Assembly (NCBI RefSeq): GCF_002806945.1
Contig: NZ_NIHC01000003.1
Coordinates: forward strand, 248,001-312,000
Length of the DNA: 64,000 nucleotides
Source: Marinobacter salexigens
GTDB taxonomy: Bacteria > Pseudomonadota > Gammaproteobacteria > Pseudomonadales > Oleiphilaceae
Direction of reading: 5' to 3'
Shown here one piece after another: positions 53,807 through 63,963 of this stretch. Positions within the stretch are counted from its first letter, which is position 1, and the number at the start of each line of letters is the position of its first letter. A model generated the notes under the pieces. The model did not search any database and was not told where the DNA came from. It saw only the letters and a program-made list of their open reading frames with translations. The position numbers and the translations under genes are program-made.

Positions 53807-55627
53807 ATGAAAGTCTCCCGATCGATTACCGGTGCTCTGGTACTCCCTTTTGCATTCAGCCCCCTCTCGATAGCCGTGGCCCAAGACGCCAACGCGCCGA
53901 AGCTGGACCCCATTGTTGTTACCGCGACGCTTGGGCCAAAAACTGTTGGTGAAAGCCTTGCTTCCGTTACTGTCATTGATGAGGAAGAAGTTCGCTCCAA
54001 GGCACCCGCTGATTTTTCCGACCTTTTGCGTGGGCAACCAGGCATTAACGTGACCGGGAATGGCTCTTTCGGTAAAACAACCAGTGTTTATACCCGTGGC
54101 ATCCAGAACGCAGGAACGGTATTTCTTGTGGACGGTGTAAAGCTGCGCTCCGCAACCAGCGGTGGCGCTTCCTGGCAGTACTTTCCCACCGACCTTATTG
54201 AGCGTGTTGAGATTGTGAGGGGGCCTCGCAGTTCACTTTACGGTGCAGATGCCATGGGAGGCGTAGTGCAGGCCTTTACATTGGACCCAAAGCACGGCAA
54301 CAGGGGTTGGGTAGAGGCCGGAGCGGGCAACTTCGATACCCAAAAAGTGAGCGCCGGAGCTTCAGGTTCAGTGGGTAATACACGGTTCAGCTTGAGTGGG
54401 CTGCACAAGGAAACCGATGGTACGGCCATCATCGAAGATGGCGATGACAAAGGTTTCCGTAATACCGCAGGGCTTGGGCGGATTGTGCATGCTCTGGACA
54501 ACGGCGGCGAGGCGAGCGTTATGTTGTTGCAGTCCGAAGGAAACACGGAGTACGAGGGCGGCAATATTGACTATATGATCCGCACCTTGGGTTTTGGCCT
54601 GATGACACCCTTGAATGACAACTGGAAAACGGCGATCCAGTTTTCGGAATCGAGAGACGAATCGGATACCTTTACCAGCTTTAGTGACACCACATATAAC
54701 TCGCGACTGCGACAGGCCCGATGGGAAAACACATTTACCTACAATGTCCACGAACTGGTTGTGGGTAGTGAGCTGCAGCAGGATGAAGTTAGCAGCACCC
54801 AGGACTATACCGAGACCAGCCGCACTAATACCGCTGTGTTCAGCCAGTTACGGCTGAATTTTGGGCCGGTTGATGCTCAGATGAGCCTGCGTGGTGATGA
54901 TAACGAGGCCTACGGAACCAATGAAACGGGCGGTGTAGCATTGGGCTATCGATTCGACCAGTCGCACCGTGTTCGTGCCAGCTATGGCACGGCTTTCAGG
55001 GCTCCCACGTTTAATGATCTATACTGGCCACTGGCATTCAATTACCAGGGTAACCCGGATCTGGAACCCGAGAAGTCAAAAAACTATGAACTGGGCGCCA
55101 GCGGGTCATACGCGAGATGGTTCTGGGACCTGGCGGCCTATCAGATGGACGTTGATAACCTGATTGGTTCCGGTCAGATTGGCACCGTTGATACCCGCGT
55201 CAATATTGATAAAGCGCGAATTCAGGGTGCGGAAGCCTCCGCCGGTTATGAGTACAATGGCTGGCGTACTGCTGTTGCCCTGACTTACCTGATTCCCGAA
55301 GATCGGAAAACTGGCAATCAGCTAAGGCGCATCACTCGTCGCACTGCCCGAATGGATCTGGACAAGGCTATCAGTAACTTTACATTTGGTGGCTCCGTGG
55401 TTGCAGAAGGCGATCGTTACGACGATGCGGCGAATACCAATCGGTTGGCTGGTTTTGCAACGCTGGACTTGCGTGCAGGCTGGAATTTTGCGCCTGACTG
55501 GAATGCCCGCCTGACATTGGTAAATGCGCTGGATAAAGAGTACTCAACAGCCGAACGCTTTGACGGTGTCAAGTACATCGCTTCAGGTCGCACAGGCATG
55601 CTTACCGTGCGGTACGATCTCCGCTGA
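53807..55627 (+). CDS. btuB: TonB-dependent vitamin B12 outer-membrane receptor BtuB
   Basis: A 606-residue TonB-dependent receptor bringing cobalamins across the outer membrane. Signal peptide about 1-27, TonB box PIVVTATL near residue 37, plug domain with LLRGQPGINVTGN and YGADAMGGVV, and a C-terminal barrel ending in YDLR. It follows a cobalamin riboswitch and precedes btuF. I chose ATG 53807 just before the signal peptide; an in-frame ATG at 53771 exists, and neither has a strong ribosome site, as expected under riboswitch control of translation. Confidence 0.93.
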   Translation: MKVSRSITGALVLPFAFSPLSIAVAQDANAPKLDPIVVTATLGPKTVGESLASVTVIDEEEVRSKAPADFSDLLRGQPGINVTGNGSFGKTTSVYTRGIQNAGTVFLVDGVKLRSATSGGASWQYFPTDLIERVEIVRGPRSSLYGADAMGGVVQAFTLDPKHGNRGWVEAGAGNFDTQKVSAGASGSVGNTRFSLSGLHKETDGTAIIEDGDDKGFRNTAGLGRIVHALDNGGEASVMLLQSEGNTEYEGGNIDYMIRTLGFGLMTPLNDNWKTAIQFSESRDESDTFTSFSDTTYNSRLRQARWENTFTYNVHELVVGSELQQDEVSSTQDYTETSRTNTAVFSQLRLNFGPVDAQMSLRGDDNEAYGTNETGGVALGYRFDQSHRVRASYGTAFRAPTFNDLYWPLAFNYQGNPDLEPEKSKNYELGASGSYARWFWDLAAYQMDVDNLIGSGQIGTVDTRVNIDKARIQGAEASAGYEYNGWRTAVALTYLIPEDRKTGNQLRRITRRTARMDLDKAISNFTFGGSVVAEGDRYDDAANTNRLAGFATLDLRAGWNFAPDWNARLTLVNALDKEYSTAERFDGVKYIASGRTGMLTVRYDLR

Positions 55628-55641
55628 GCGAGAGTGAATCA

Positions 55642-56523
55642 ATGAGCTATTGGCCGGTTAAAGCTCTGCTATGCGCGCTTCTGACTCTGCCTGTAATGGC
55701 ATTGGCAGAGGTGTGTGCTGAAGATCGACAGGGCACACAAGTATGCTTGCCTGAACCGGCCAAGCGCATAGCCACCCTGTCGCCAGGTGCTACGGAGTTG
55801 ATGTTTGCGGCAGGCGCTGGCGAAAAGGTCGTAGCCGTTGTAAATCACAGCGACTACCCGCCCGCCGCACTGAAGATTCCTCTGGTTGGCAACCATACCC
55901 GAATCGACCTTGAAGCCCTGCTGGCCCTTGAGCCGGATCTGGTCATTACCTGGGTAACCGGTAACCCGCCCGCACAGGTGGAGATGCTGCACGAACTAGG
56001 TTTGACCACATTTGCCATCGAGCCGCGTACCTTTGAGGAGGTTTCCAGCGTCATAGAACGGTTGTCCGCTCTGGCGGGAACGGAAGCAGAAGGCTATGCA
56101 GAAGCGGAACGGTTTCGCACAGGCATCGCGGAGATTGCACAGAAATACCGCAGTGCGGAACCAATTCCGGTGTTCTATCAGGTATGGGAAACGCCGCTGA
56201 TGACAATCAGCAACGACCATCTGATTGGCAAGGTGCTGCAGCTTTGTGGGGGCGTTAATGTCTTTGGTGATTTTCCACGACTGGTACCCAGGATCAGCGC
56301 AGAGGTAGTGCTGCAGGCAGATCCCCATGTCATCTTGACTGGCAGCGTGGAAGGCACAAACGATGATGAGCTCGATCACTGGAAAAGCTATTCCGGTATG
56401 ACGGCAGTTTCCCGGGGGAATCTGTTCTTTATTCCCGCCTCTCCTATCTCCCGGCCCACTCCAAGGCTCCTTCAAGCCAGCGAGGCAGTGTGTCAAAAGC
56501 TGGATATAGTCCGTGAGCAGTAG
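55642..56523 (+). CDS. btuF: Cobalamin-binding periplasmic protein BtuF
   Basis: A 293-residue class III periplasmic binding protein. Signal peptide about 1-22. RIATLSPGATELMFAAGAGE and ALLALEPDLVITWVTGNPPA are typical BtuF blocks; the C-terminal half contains FYQVWETPLMTISN. It hands cobalamin to BtuCD. It is 14 bases after btuB and overlaps btuC by 11 bases. Confidence 0.92.
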   Translation: MSYWPVKALLCALLTLPVMALAEVCAEDRQGTQVCLPEPAKRIATLSPGATELMFAAGAGEKVVAVVNHSDYPPAALKIPLVGNHTRIDLEALLALEPDLVITWVTGNPPAQVEMLHELGLTTFAIEPRTFEEVSSVIERLSALAGTEAEGYAEAERFRTGIAEIAQKYRSAEPIPVFYQVWETPLMTISNDHLIGKVLQLCGGVNVFGDFPRLVPRISAEVVLQADPHVILTGSVEGTNDDELDHWKSYSGMTAVSRGNLFFIPASPISRPTPRLLQASEAVCQKLDIVREQ

Positions 56524-57520
56524 TGCTACGATCAGGCAAGCCTATACGGGCTCGGGTTCGGTGATTCGTTCGCTGCTTGTCCTGTGCATCGTCGCTTTGC
56601 TGGCGGTGTTGCTGGCCTTGGCCTTGGGCAGTGTGACCATCTCTCCTGCTGACCTTCTCGCGGTTATCCAGGGTGAAGGCAATGCGCTGCACCGCACGCT
56701 TTTGTGGGAACTGCGCTTGCCGCGAACGCTTGCGGCATTTGCCACCGGCGGTCTGCTGGCCGTTGCCGGCGCGCTCATGCAGGTATTACTCCGCAACCCG
56801 TTGGCGGATCCCTATGTACTTGGGCTGTCCGGCGGTGCCGCAGTGGGGGCGCTTCTGGCCATGTTGACAGGTATGGGAACCCTGCTGATATCCGGCTCAG
56901 CGTTCGCCGGGGCAATGCTGGCCACTGTGCTGGTATTCGGCCTGGCCCATGGCACTGGCAGCTGGACCCCCTCGCGCCTTTTGCTGACAGGCGTAGTGGT
57001 TGCGGCAGGCTGGGGCGCGGTGATCACGCTTATGCTGGCCATAACCCCCTCTTACAAGCTCCCCGGCATGCTGTACTGGTTGATGGGGGATGTTTCCTAT
57101 GCCCGCACACCCTGGCCACCGTTGATCGTTCTGGCGTTATCCATTGTGGTGGTTCTGCCCCTTGCCCGTAATTTGAATGTGTTGGCACGAGGCCCAATGC
57201 AGGCGGCGGCACTTGGCGTATCCGTTCGGCCTCTGGAGTGGACCATTTACATCCTCGCCAGTCTGCTGACGGCAACGGCGGTCACAACCGCCGGCAGCAT
57301 CGGTTTTGTTGGCTTGATTGTGCCCCACATGCTCCGCCTGGTGCTGGGCAATGACCAGCGGATTATCCTGCCAGCCTGTGCTCTGGCAGGCGGCACACTA
57401 TTGGTGCTGGCGGACACCTTGGCGCGCACAGTTATAGCGCCCGAACAATTGCCCGTGGGCGTGATTACTGCCTTGCTGGGCGTACCTACCTTCCTGTACC
57501 TGCTGCACAGGAGTCGCTGA
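56513..57520 (+). CDS. btuC: Vitamin B12 ABC permease BtuC
   Basis: A 335-residue FecCD-type permease with about ten helices. ELRLPRTLAAFATGGLLAVA, VLLRNPLADPYVLGLSGGAA and GSIGFVGLIVPHMLRL are canonical. The start is GTG 56513, overlapping btuF; its stop overlaps the btuD ATG by one base. A btuC assignment rather than a siderophore permease rests on the neighbours. Confidence 0.93.
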   Translation: MSSSATIRQAYTGSGSVIRSLLVLCIVALLAVLLALALGSVTISPADLLAVIQGEGNALHRTLLWELRLPRTLAAFATGGLLAVAGALMQVLLRNPLADPYVLGLSGGAAVGALLAMLTGMGTLLISGSAFAGAMLATVLVFGLAHGTGSWTPSRLLLTGVVVAAGWGAVITLMLAITPSYKLPGMLYWLMGDVSYARTPWPPLIVLALSIVVVLPLARNLNVLARGPMQAAALGVSVRPLEWTIYILASLLTATAVTTAGSIGFVGLIVPHMLRLVLGNDQRIILPACALAGGTLLVLADTLARTVIAPEQLPVGVITALLGVPTFLYLLHRSR

Positions 57521-58290
57521 TGAGTACGTTGCGTACCCGTGATTTAGTCATCAATGTACCAGGAAGGCCTGACGGTTATGCGCTAGATATGGATATTGAA
57601 CCTGGCCAGACTTGGGGTGTCCTTGGCCCCAACGGTGCCGGCAAAACCACCTTGCTGCACACACTCGCGGGTTTACTTCCTGCACGCAGCGGTCGGGTAC
57701 TGTTAAATGAGTCATCGCTAGCTGGCTTGAAGCGCCGTGAGATTGCCCGTCATATCGGGTTGGTGTTCCAAGAGCGGCAAGACAGTTTCCCGGCGACCGT
57801 TATGGAAACTGCCCTGATAGGACGGCACCCCTGGTTATCCCCTTGGGAAAGCGAGCAAGGTGACGACCAGGCAAGGGCGCAGCAAGCCTTGGCTTTGCTG
57901 GATGTTGATCACCTGTCCTGTCGCTTGCTGAACACCTTGTCGGGTGGAGAGCGCCAGCGCGTGGCTATCGCCACCTTGATGACCCAAAACCCCAATGTGT
58001 GGCTGCTCGATGAGCCCACCAATCATCTGGACCTGCACCATCAGGTCAGGGTGATGCACTTGCTTCGGAATCAGGCACGTGACGGGAAAACCATTTTTAT
58101 GTGCCTGCACGATCTGAATCTCGCTGCACGCTGGTGTAGCCATGTCCTGTTGCTATATACCAACGGCGACGCATGTTGGGGGCCAGCTGACGCCATGCTT
58201 GAGTCATCGGCGCTTGAGCAACTGTATAACCAGAAGTTGATGACTGTAGAAGCTGACGGTGCCCCCATATTTGTACCAGTGTCCTCCTGA
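57520..58290 (+). CDS. btuD: Vitamin B12 ABC ATPase BtuD
   Basis: A 256-residue ATPase. Walker A GPNGAGKTTLLH, signature LSGGERQRVAIATLM, Walker B VWLLDEPTNHLDL and switch His in FMCLHDLNLAARW are present. It pairs with BtuC to drive uptake. Overlapping starts bind it into the btuB-btuF-btuC-btuD operon; cobB follows after 25 bases. Confidence 0.94.
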   Translation: MSTLRTRDLVINVPGRPDGYALDMDIEPGQTWGVLGPNGAGKTTLLHTLAGLLPARSGRVLLNESSLAGLKRREIARHIGLVFQERQDSFPATVMETALIGRHPWLSPWESEQGDDQARAQQALALLDVDHLSCRLLNTLSGGERQRVAIATLMTQNPNVWLLDEPTNHLDLHHQVRVMHLLRNQARDGKTIFMCLHDLNLAARWCSHVLLLYTNGDACWGPADAMLESSALEQLYNQKLMTVEADGAPIFVPVSS

Positions 58291-58315
58291 TTCACGTTAT
58301 GAGAAGGGTAAGCCA

Positions 58316-59644
58316 ATGAGTAAAGCCGTACCGGCCGTGATGATTACCGCTCCCGCCTCTGGGCAGGGGAAATCCATGGTGACAGCTGCGCTGGCGCGTT
58401 TGCACCGGAACGCCGGGCGTGAGGTACGAGTGTTCAAGCACGGCCCAGATTACCTGGACCCCATGGTGCTGGAAGTCGCATCAGGAAATCCTGTTTACCA
58501 GCTTCACCCCTGGATGACCGGCGAAGACGAGTGCCGGTGGCGGTTGGCGGAAGCTGCGAAAACCGCAGACCTTATTCTGATCGAAGGCGCTATGGGGTTA
58601 TTTGATGGCGATCCATCCAGTGCAGATCTGGCCAAACTCATGGGTATTCCGGCGCTGCCGGTGATTGATGCGGGTGGCATGGCGCAGACTTTTGGTGCGG
58701 TTGCCTCGGGGCTTGCCAGGTTTGATCCGGAGCTCGCCGTATACCAGGTGATTGCGAACAAAATCGGTAGTCCTCGCCATGGCGATATGCTGCGGGAAGG
58801 CTTGCCCAAGGGCATCAGCCTGCTGGGAGCCATCCCCAGAAACGACGCAATGAATATTCCCGACCGGCATATGGGCCTGGTACAGCCAGCAGAACTGAGC
58901 ACCCTTGATCAGCAGTTGGACAGCGCTGCCGAAGTACTCAAAGCCGCGGGGCTCAATGAGTTGCCGAAAGCGGTCCCTGTTGCTGCTGTTGAGCCTGTCA
59001 GGCCTCAAGCGTTACTGACAGGTGTCCGCATTGCCATTGCCCGGGATATTGCCTTCAGCTTTATCTACCGCGCCAACACCGAACTGCTACTGGCTATGGG
59101 AGCCGAGTTGCACTATTTCTCGCCCCTGACGGACTCAGAGTTGCCCACGGCAGACGCCTTGTGGCTCCCCGGTGGTTATCCGGACCTACACGGCAACACT
59201 CTCGGTAATAATCTGCCGATGCGCGAAGCCATCAAAGCCTTCTACGATGCTGGAAAACCAATACTTGCGGAATGCGGTGGCTTGATTGGTTGTATGGAAG
59301 AATTTTCCGATAAAGCGGGCGCTGTACACGCTCTGTTCGGGCTCTTACCCGGCCAAGCTGCCATTGCCAAGCGCCTTCAAGGCATAGGCATGCACAGTTT
59401 GAATACAAAGGAGGGTGAACTGCGCGGACATACGTTTCACCGCTTCACGCTGAACACCTCTTGGCAGCCTGTCGCCTATACCCGAAAACAAGCTGGCACA
59501 GGGAGTGAAGCCGTGTTCAGCAGCAAAGGTTTGGTTGCCAGTCTGTTTTACAGCTATTTCCCGTCAGCGCCCGAAGTCGTTGCCGCCATCTTCAAAGGCC
59601 AGCCGCTGACTTATCTCGATGACAAGGAGACTACCCATGCGTGA
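58316..59644 (+). CDS. cobB: Cobyrinate a,c-diamide synthase
   Basis: CobB/CbiA amidates the a and c side chains of (hydrogeno)byrinate with glutamine and ATP. The 442-residue protein has the P-loop-like ITAPASGQGKSMVTAALAR, KHGPDYLDPMVLEVASG, EGAMGLFDG, and a C-terminal glutamine amidotransferase domain with catalytic Cys in AECGGLIGCME. ATG 58316 has AAGGG eight bases upstream. It overlaps cobO by eight bases. Confidence 0.95.
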   Translation: MSKAVPAVMITAPASGQGKSMVTAALARLHRNAGREVRVFKHGPDYLDPMVLEVASGNPVYQLHPWMTGEDECRWRLAEAAKTADLILIEGAMGLFDGDPSSADLAKLMGIPALPVIDAGGMAQTFGAVASGLARFDPELAVYQVIANKIGSPRHGDMLREGLPKGISLLGAIPRNDAMNIPDRHMGLVQPAELSTLDQQLDSAAEVLKAAGLNELPKAVPVAAVEPVRPQALLTGVRIAIARDIAFSFIYRANTELLLAMGAELHYFSPLTDSELPTADALWLPGGYPDLHGNTLGNNLPMREAIKAFYDAGKPILAECGGLIGCMEEFSDKAGAVHALFGLLPGQAAIAKRLQGIGMHSLNTKEGELRGHTFHRFTLNTSWQPVAYTRKQAGTGSEAVFSSKGLVASLFYSYFPSAPEVVAAIFKGQPLTYLDDKETTHA

Positions 59645-60248
59645 ACGCGCAAAAGACCCCGAACGCCACGCCAAACGCATGGCCGCCAAACAGAAAATCA
59701 TGCAGGCACGCATTGCCAAGGCCCAGAAGGAGCAAGGCATATTGCTGGTGCTGACAGGCCCAGGCAAAGGCAAAAGCAGCTCCGGTTTTGGCATGGTGGC
59801 CCGCGCCCTTGGCCACGACATGAAGGTTGGCATCGTGCAGTTCATCAAAGGTGCCTTTAGTACCGGCGAAGAAGCCTTTTTTCGGAATTTGCCGAACGTG
59901 GATTACCACGTGATGGGTGAAGGCTATACCTGGGACACTCAAAACCGCGAACAGGATGTTGCATCGGCTAATGCCGCATGGGATATAGTTGCCGGCATGC
60001 TGAAAGACGACAGTTACGATCTGATTTTGCTGGATGAGCTCAATATCGCATTGAAGTACGACTACCTGGATCTGGATCGTGTTCTGGACGATCTCCAGGC
60101 GCGTCCGGAGATGCAGCATGTGGTTGTTACTGGTAGAAGTGCCCCGAAAGAGCTAATCGATATCGCTGATACGGTGACAGAAATGGGCGTTGTGAAGCAT
60201 GCCTTTGAGGATCAGGGCATCAAGGCTCAGAAGGGTGTTGAGCTTTAA
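59637..60248 (+). CDS. cobO: Cob(I)yrinic acid a,c-diamide adenosyltransferase
   Basis: The 203-residue CobA/CobO/BtuR type adenosyltransferase. LTGPGKGKSSSGFGMVARAL holds the reverse P-loop, and LILLDELNIALKYDY with VVVTGRSAPKELIDIADTVT are conserved. It puts the 5'-deoxyadenosyl ligand on cobalt. ATG 59637 has AAGGAG seven bases upstream. Three bases separate it from cobQ. Confidence 0.96.
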   Translation: MRERAKDPERHAKRMAAKQKIMQARIAKAQKEQGILLVLTGPGKGKSSSGFGMVARALGHDMKVGIVQFIKGAFSTGEEAFFRNLPNVDYHVMGEGYTWDTQNREQDVASANAAWDIVAGMLKDDSYDLILLDELNIALKYDYLDLDRVLDDLQARPEMQHVVVTGRSAPKELIDIADTVTEMGVVKHAFEDQGIKAQKGVEL

Positions 60249-60251
60249 GCC

Positions 60252-61763
60252 ATGACCACCCTCATGATCCAGGGCACCACCTCCGACGCGGGAAAAACCA
60301 CCGTTGTCGCAGCTTTGTGCCGCTGGCTGGCTCGGCAGGGCGTGTCAGTGGCACCGTTCAAGCCGCAAAATATGGCGTTGAACAGCGCGGTCACTATAGA
60401 TGGCGGTGAAATTGGCCGTTCAACAGCCCTGCAGGCACTGGCCTGTGGACTTGAGCCCCACAGCGATATGAACCCGGTGCTGCTGAAGCCGCAAAGCGAC
60501 TGTGGCGCCCAGGTGATTTTGCGTGGGCAAGTGCACGGCAATATGGATGCGCTGGATTATCACACCTACAAAGCCGAGGCCAAGGAGGCGGTAATGGCCG
60601 CCTGGCGCTCACTCAGTGAGCGTTACGATGTGATCATTGCAGAAGGCGCCGGTAGCCCGGCGGAGATCAACTTGCGAGCCAACGACATCGCCAACATGGG
60701 CTTTGCAGAGGCGGCAGATTGCCCGGTGCTGCTAGTGGGTGATATCGACCGTGGCGGCGTGTTTGCCCAGATTGTAGGCACGCTGGAGCTGATTTCTGCC
60801 AGCGAACAGCAGCGTACCAAAGGCTTTATCATTAATCGTTTTCGCGGTGATATCGGTTTGCTGGAGCCGGGCCTGGACTGGTTGACCGAGCGCACTGGCA
60901 AACCGGTCATCGGCGTGTTGCCCTATCTCCACGGCCTGATTGTGGATTCTGAAGACAGCATAGGCACATCCGGCACCAACGAAGCCGGAGCGCTCAATGT
61001 GATTGTGCCAGTATTACCGCGCATCAGTAACCACAACGATTTCGATCCCCTGCGCTTGCACCCGGGGGTAAATCTGCAGTTCATCGGGCCGGATCAGCCC
61101 ATCCCTCCGGCGGATTTGATCATCCTTCCCGGCAGCAAAAGTACCCGTACGGATCTGGACTTTCTGCACGGCCAGGGCTGGGCGCATGCCATCCGGAAAC
61201 ATCTGCGCTACGGCGGCAAGGTGTTCGGTATCTGTGGCGGTTTCCAGATGCTGGGTAATCAGGTGGCTGACCCAGATGGGCTCGAAGGCGACCCGGGCAA
61301 AACGGATGGCTTGAGCTTGCTGGAAATGACCACCCGCATGGTGGCCGGTAAACAACTGAGAAACGTGCAGGGCGTGCTAAACCTGACGGTAACGGATGGT
61401 ACGCAAGCAGACGTCGGTTTCAGGGGATACGAAATGCACAACGGCGTGAGTGAGGGATCGGCTCTGGCGCGCCCACTAGGCCGTATAGATGGCAGTAACG
61501 AAGGTGCGATGAGCACCGACGGCCAGATCGCCGGAACCTATGTGCATGGAATATTTGACGAGCCCGCCGCCTGTGACGCACTGCTACAATGGGCCGGGCT
61601 GAATCAATCGGGCGCTGCGGTGGATTATCAGCAGCATCGCATGACACAGCTTGACCGACTGGCAGATCAGATAGACCAGCATCTCGATACCGCCTGGTTG
61701 GGCGAGCTGCTGAACCTGAACACGATAACGGTCAACCCGGAGGACGCCAGGCACAATGAGTAG
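60252..61763 (+). CDS. cobQ: Cobyric acid synthase
   Basis: CobQ/CbiP amidates the b, d, e and g side chains to form adenosylcobyric acid. The 503-residue protein has [44 protein letters not shown] and [15 protein letters not shown] in the synthase half, and a class I amidotransferase with Cys in [11 protein letters not shown] and a late His (YVHGIFD). It overlaps bluB by eight bases. Confidence 0.96.
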   Translation: MTTLMIQGTTSDAGKTTVVAALCRWLARQGVSVAPFKPQNMALNSAVTIDGGEIGRSTALQALACGLEPHSDMNPVLLKPQSDCGAQVILRGQVHGNMDALDYHTYKAEAKEAVMAAWRSLSERYDVIIAEGAGSPAEINLRANDIANMGFAEAADCPVLLVGDIDRGGVFAQIVGTLELISASEQQRTKGFIINRFRGDIGLLEPGLDWLTERTGKPVIGVLPYLHGLIVDSEDSIGTSGTNEAGALNVIVPVLPRISNHNDFDPLRLHPGVNLQFIGPDQPIPPADLIILPGSKSTRTDLDFLHGQGWAHAIRKHLRYGGKVFGICGGFQMLGNQVADPDGLEGDPGKTDGLSLLEMTTRMVAGKQLRNVQGVLNLTVTDGTQADVGFRGYEMHNGVSEGSALARPLGRIDGSNEGAMSTDGQIAGTYVHGIFDEPAACDALLQWAGLNQSGAAVDYQQHRMTQLDRLADQIDQHLDTAWLGELLNLNTITVNPEDARHNE

Positions 61764-62454
61764 TTCAGATAACAGCTTCAGCGATAGCGAGCGCGCCGGG
61801 CTCTACCGCGCCATTTACGAACGCCGCGATGTACGCTCACAATTTTTACCAGACCCGATTCCAACACCCGTGCTGGCAAGGCTCCTGAAGGCTGCACACC
61901 ACGCGCCATCCGTGGGCTTTATGCAGCCCTGGGACTTTATACTCATCGACAGTCTGGAAGTTCGCGAGCAGGTATTGGCCAGCTTCAATGAAGAAAACGC
62001 TAAAGCCGCAGATAATTACACCGGTGACCGCCAGCAAACCTATCGCAGTCTGAAACTGCAGGGTATTACTGAAAGCCCGCTGAACCTGTGTATCACCTGT
62101 AATCGCAGCCGGGGTGGCGCCCACGTGCTTGGGCGTAACTCGATTGTTGAAATGGATCTGTTCAGCACCTGCCTTGCAGTACAAAATCTGTGGCTGGCGG
62201 CGCGGGCAGAAGGCATTGGTGTGGGTTGGGTCAGTATTATCGACCAAACCAAACTGGCCGGTATTCTGAACCTTCCGGAAGACGTGTACCCGCTGGCTTA
62301 TTTGTGTCTGGGCTATGTCAGCGAGTTTTTGGATCAGCCCGAACTGGAAGCCAAAGGCTGGCGCTCGCGCTTGCCACTGGATGACCTGGTACACAGCAAT
62401 AGCTGGGGTGTCGAATTGGCCGATGACGACTTGTTGGCGCAAATAAAGCGCTGA
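61756..62454 (+). CDS. bluB: 5,6-dimethylbenzimidazole synthase BluB
   Basis: BluB breaks reduced FMN with oxygen to make the lower ligand DMB. The 232-residue nitroreductase-fold protein has [31 protein letters not shown] and [12 protein letters not shown]; the FMN-binding Arg-Arg-Asp-x-Arg and the Ser/Gly-Phe-Met-Gln-Pro-Trp block distinguish BluB from other nitroreductases. It is last in the overlapping run from cobB. Presence means DMB is made aerobically. Confidence 0.94.
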   Translation: MSSSDNSFSDSERAGLYRAIYERRDVRSQFLPDPIPTPVLARLLKAAHHAPSVGFMQPWDFILIDSLEVREQVLASFNEENAKAADNYTGDRQQTYRSLKLQGITESPLNLCITCNRSRGGAHVLGRNSIVEMDLFSTCLAVQNLWLAARAEGIGVGWVSIIDQTKLAGILNLPEDVYPLAYLCLGYVSEFLDQPELEAKGWRSRLPLDDLVHSNSWGVELADDDLLAQIKR

Positions 62455-62512
62455 GCAAACGCTCCTGTTCACTATCCCTGACAGTCTACCTACACTCAAA
62501 CGACGGCATATT

Positions 62513-63178
62513 ATGGGTTTTTCAAAGATTCACGAACGTGCCATTGCGCGGAAAGGCGGCGTCGAAGAGCTGAACGCCCTGCTGCCAAAATCGCCGCCAG
62601 CCACGGCGCTGGAGGCGCGAACGGACGACCGCTACCTCTCGGAAATAACCCGGTGCGTGTTCAAGGCCGGCTTTGTGTGGCGAGTGATAGACAACAAATG
62701 GCCGGGTTTTGAAGAGGCGTTCCACGGGTTTGTGCCCGCCTACTGGCAACAGGTGCCGCCGGAGGTTTTGGAGGCGCTGGCCCAGGATGAGCGTATTGTG
62801 AGAAATATGCAGAAGATCCGTACCGTACCAGAAAACGCCCGTATGATTATGGATGCGGCACGAGAACACGGCAGCTTTGGAGCCTTTCTGCAGCAGTGGC
62901 CATCGGAAGAGCAGGTGGGATTGTTGCTGTGGCTAAAGCGCAATGGCTCCCGCTTGGGCGGCAACAGTGCACAGTACTTTTTGCGCATGGTTGGCTGGGA
63001 TGGTTTTATCCTGTCCCGTGATGTTGTTAGCGGCCTGCGCCACGCGAACCTTCTGGACGCTTCGCCAACGAGCAAGAAAGGGTTGCAGCAAGCGCAGGCG
63101 GCGTTTACCCGGTGGCATCAGGAAACCGGTCTGCCCTACAGCCATTTGTCGCGCATACTGTCGTATTCCATGGATTAA
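62513..63178 (+). CDS. DNA-3-methyladenine glycosylase I family homologue
   Basis: A 221-residue helix-hairpin-helix glycosylase-like protein. FSKIHERAIARKGGVEELN, RCVFKAGFVWRVIDNKWPGF and the late GSRLGGNSAQYFLRMVGWDG with FILSRDVV (Asp in the catalytic region) match a Tag-related group that lacks the zinc-clip Cys/His residues of classical Tag. It differs clearly from the zinc-clip Tag at 7658-8281. It lies 58 bases after bluB and may read through from the B12 operon, but no functional link to B12 is evident. The start is ATG 62513. Confidence 0.75.
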   Translation: MGFSKIHERAIARKGGVEELNALLPKSPPATALEARTDDRYLSEITRCVFKAGFVWRVIDNKWPGFEEAFHGFVPAYWQQVPPEVLEALAQDERIVRNMQKIRTVPENARMIMDAAREHGSFGAFLQQWPSEEQVGLLLWLKRNGSRLGGNSAQYFLRMVGWDGFILSRDVVSGLRHANLLDASPTSKKGLQQAQAAFTRWHQETGLPYSHLSRILSYSMD

Positions 63179-63198
63179 GGGAGTGGCCAGACGGGGCA

Positions 63199-63963
63199 CT
63201 AGAGTCCAAGCAAAAGTACCAACTCACAAAGCACCACACTGGCCCCCAGTGCATCACCGGTATAGCCGCCCAACTGCCGCTGCAGATACCAGCCCCAAAG
63301 CAGAGCCACGGTAATAACTGCGATGAGTGCTGCTAGCCACAGCCCCGGCAACCACAGGCTGAAAACCAGTGCGACCAGTGCAGTAAACACGCAGCTGACC
63401 AACAAACGGTTGCGTGAGAAGCCTTCAGCCACCGGTTTACTTTTACTTGTATCCCGGTCGCTTACATAGGGCAGAAATCCCATTATCAGCAAGGGCGTTA
63501 GTCTGCTGATTGCAGGCGTGAGCAGCAACGCCAGCCAGATACTTTGGGCGTCCATTAGCAGCGCAGCTTTCAGGCCCAGAGCCATCACCAAAGCCACGGT
63601 ACCGTAAGTGCCGATTCGGCTGTCTTTCATGATCTCGAGGCGCTTCTCAACGGTATAGCCACCACCCAAAGCATCCACGCTGTCGGCCAGGCCGTCTTCA
63701 TGGAAGGCGCCCGTAATAAACAGGTGGAAGCACAGCACCAGCAGCACAGACACCGGCGGGCCCCAAGCCAGGCTAAGAAGGCCGAACAGCCCAGCATAGA
63801 GTGTGCCTAGCAGCAGACCTGCCAGTGGAAAATACATGCTGCACTGGTTCATCAGTTTCTGGGAATAGTCGATGCGTACAAGCATGGGAATGCGGGTGAG
63901 AAAGCCGATGGCTAACCAGAAGGCCTGCCATTCATTGGAAAGCAGATTTTTTTTGATGGGCAT
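63199..63963 (-). CDS. cobS: Adenosylcobinamide-GDP ribazoletransferase
   Basis: CobS joins adenosylcobinamide-GDP to alpha-ribazole (phosphate) at the membrane, the last main step of B12 assembly. The 254-residue protein has about six helices; FLTRIPM, FHEDGLADSVDALGGGY (metal-binding Asp block) and MKDSRIGTYGTVALVMAL are diagnostic. ATG 63963. It converges with the Tag-like gene; it may begin a minus-strand operon continuing beyond the window edge. Confidence 0.95.
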   Translation of the reverse strand: MPIKKNLLSNEWQAFWLAIGFLTRIPMLVRIDYSQKLMNQCSMYFPLAGLLLGTLYAGLFGLLSLAWGPPVSVLLVLCFHLFITGAFHEDGLADSVDALGGGYTVEKRLEIMKDSRIGTYGTVALVMALGLKAALLMDAQSIWLALLLTPAISRLTPLLIMGFLPYVSDRDTSKSKPVAEGFSRNRLLVSCVFTALVALVFSLWLPGLWLAALIAVITVALLWGWYLQRQLGGYTGDALGASVVLCELVLLLGL

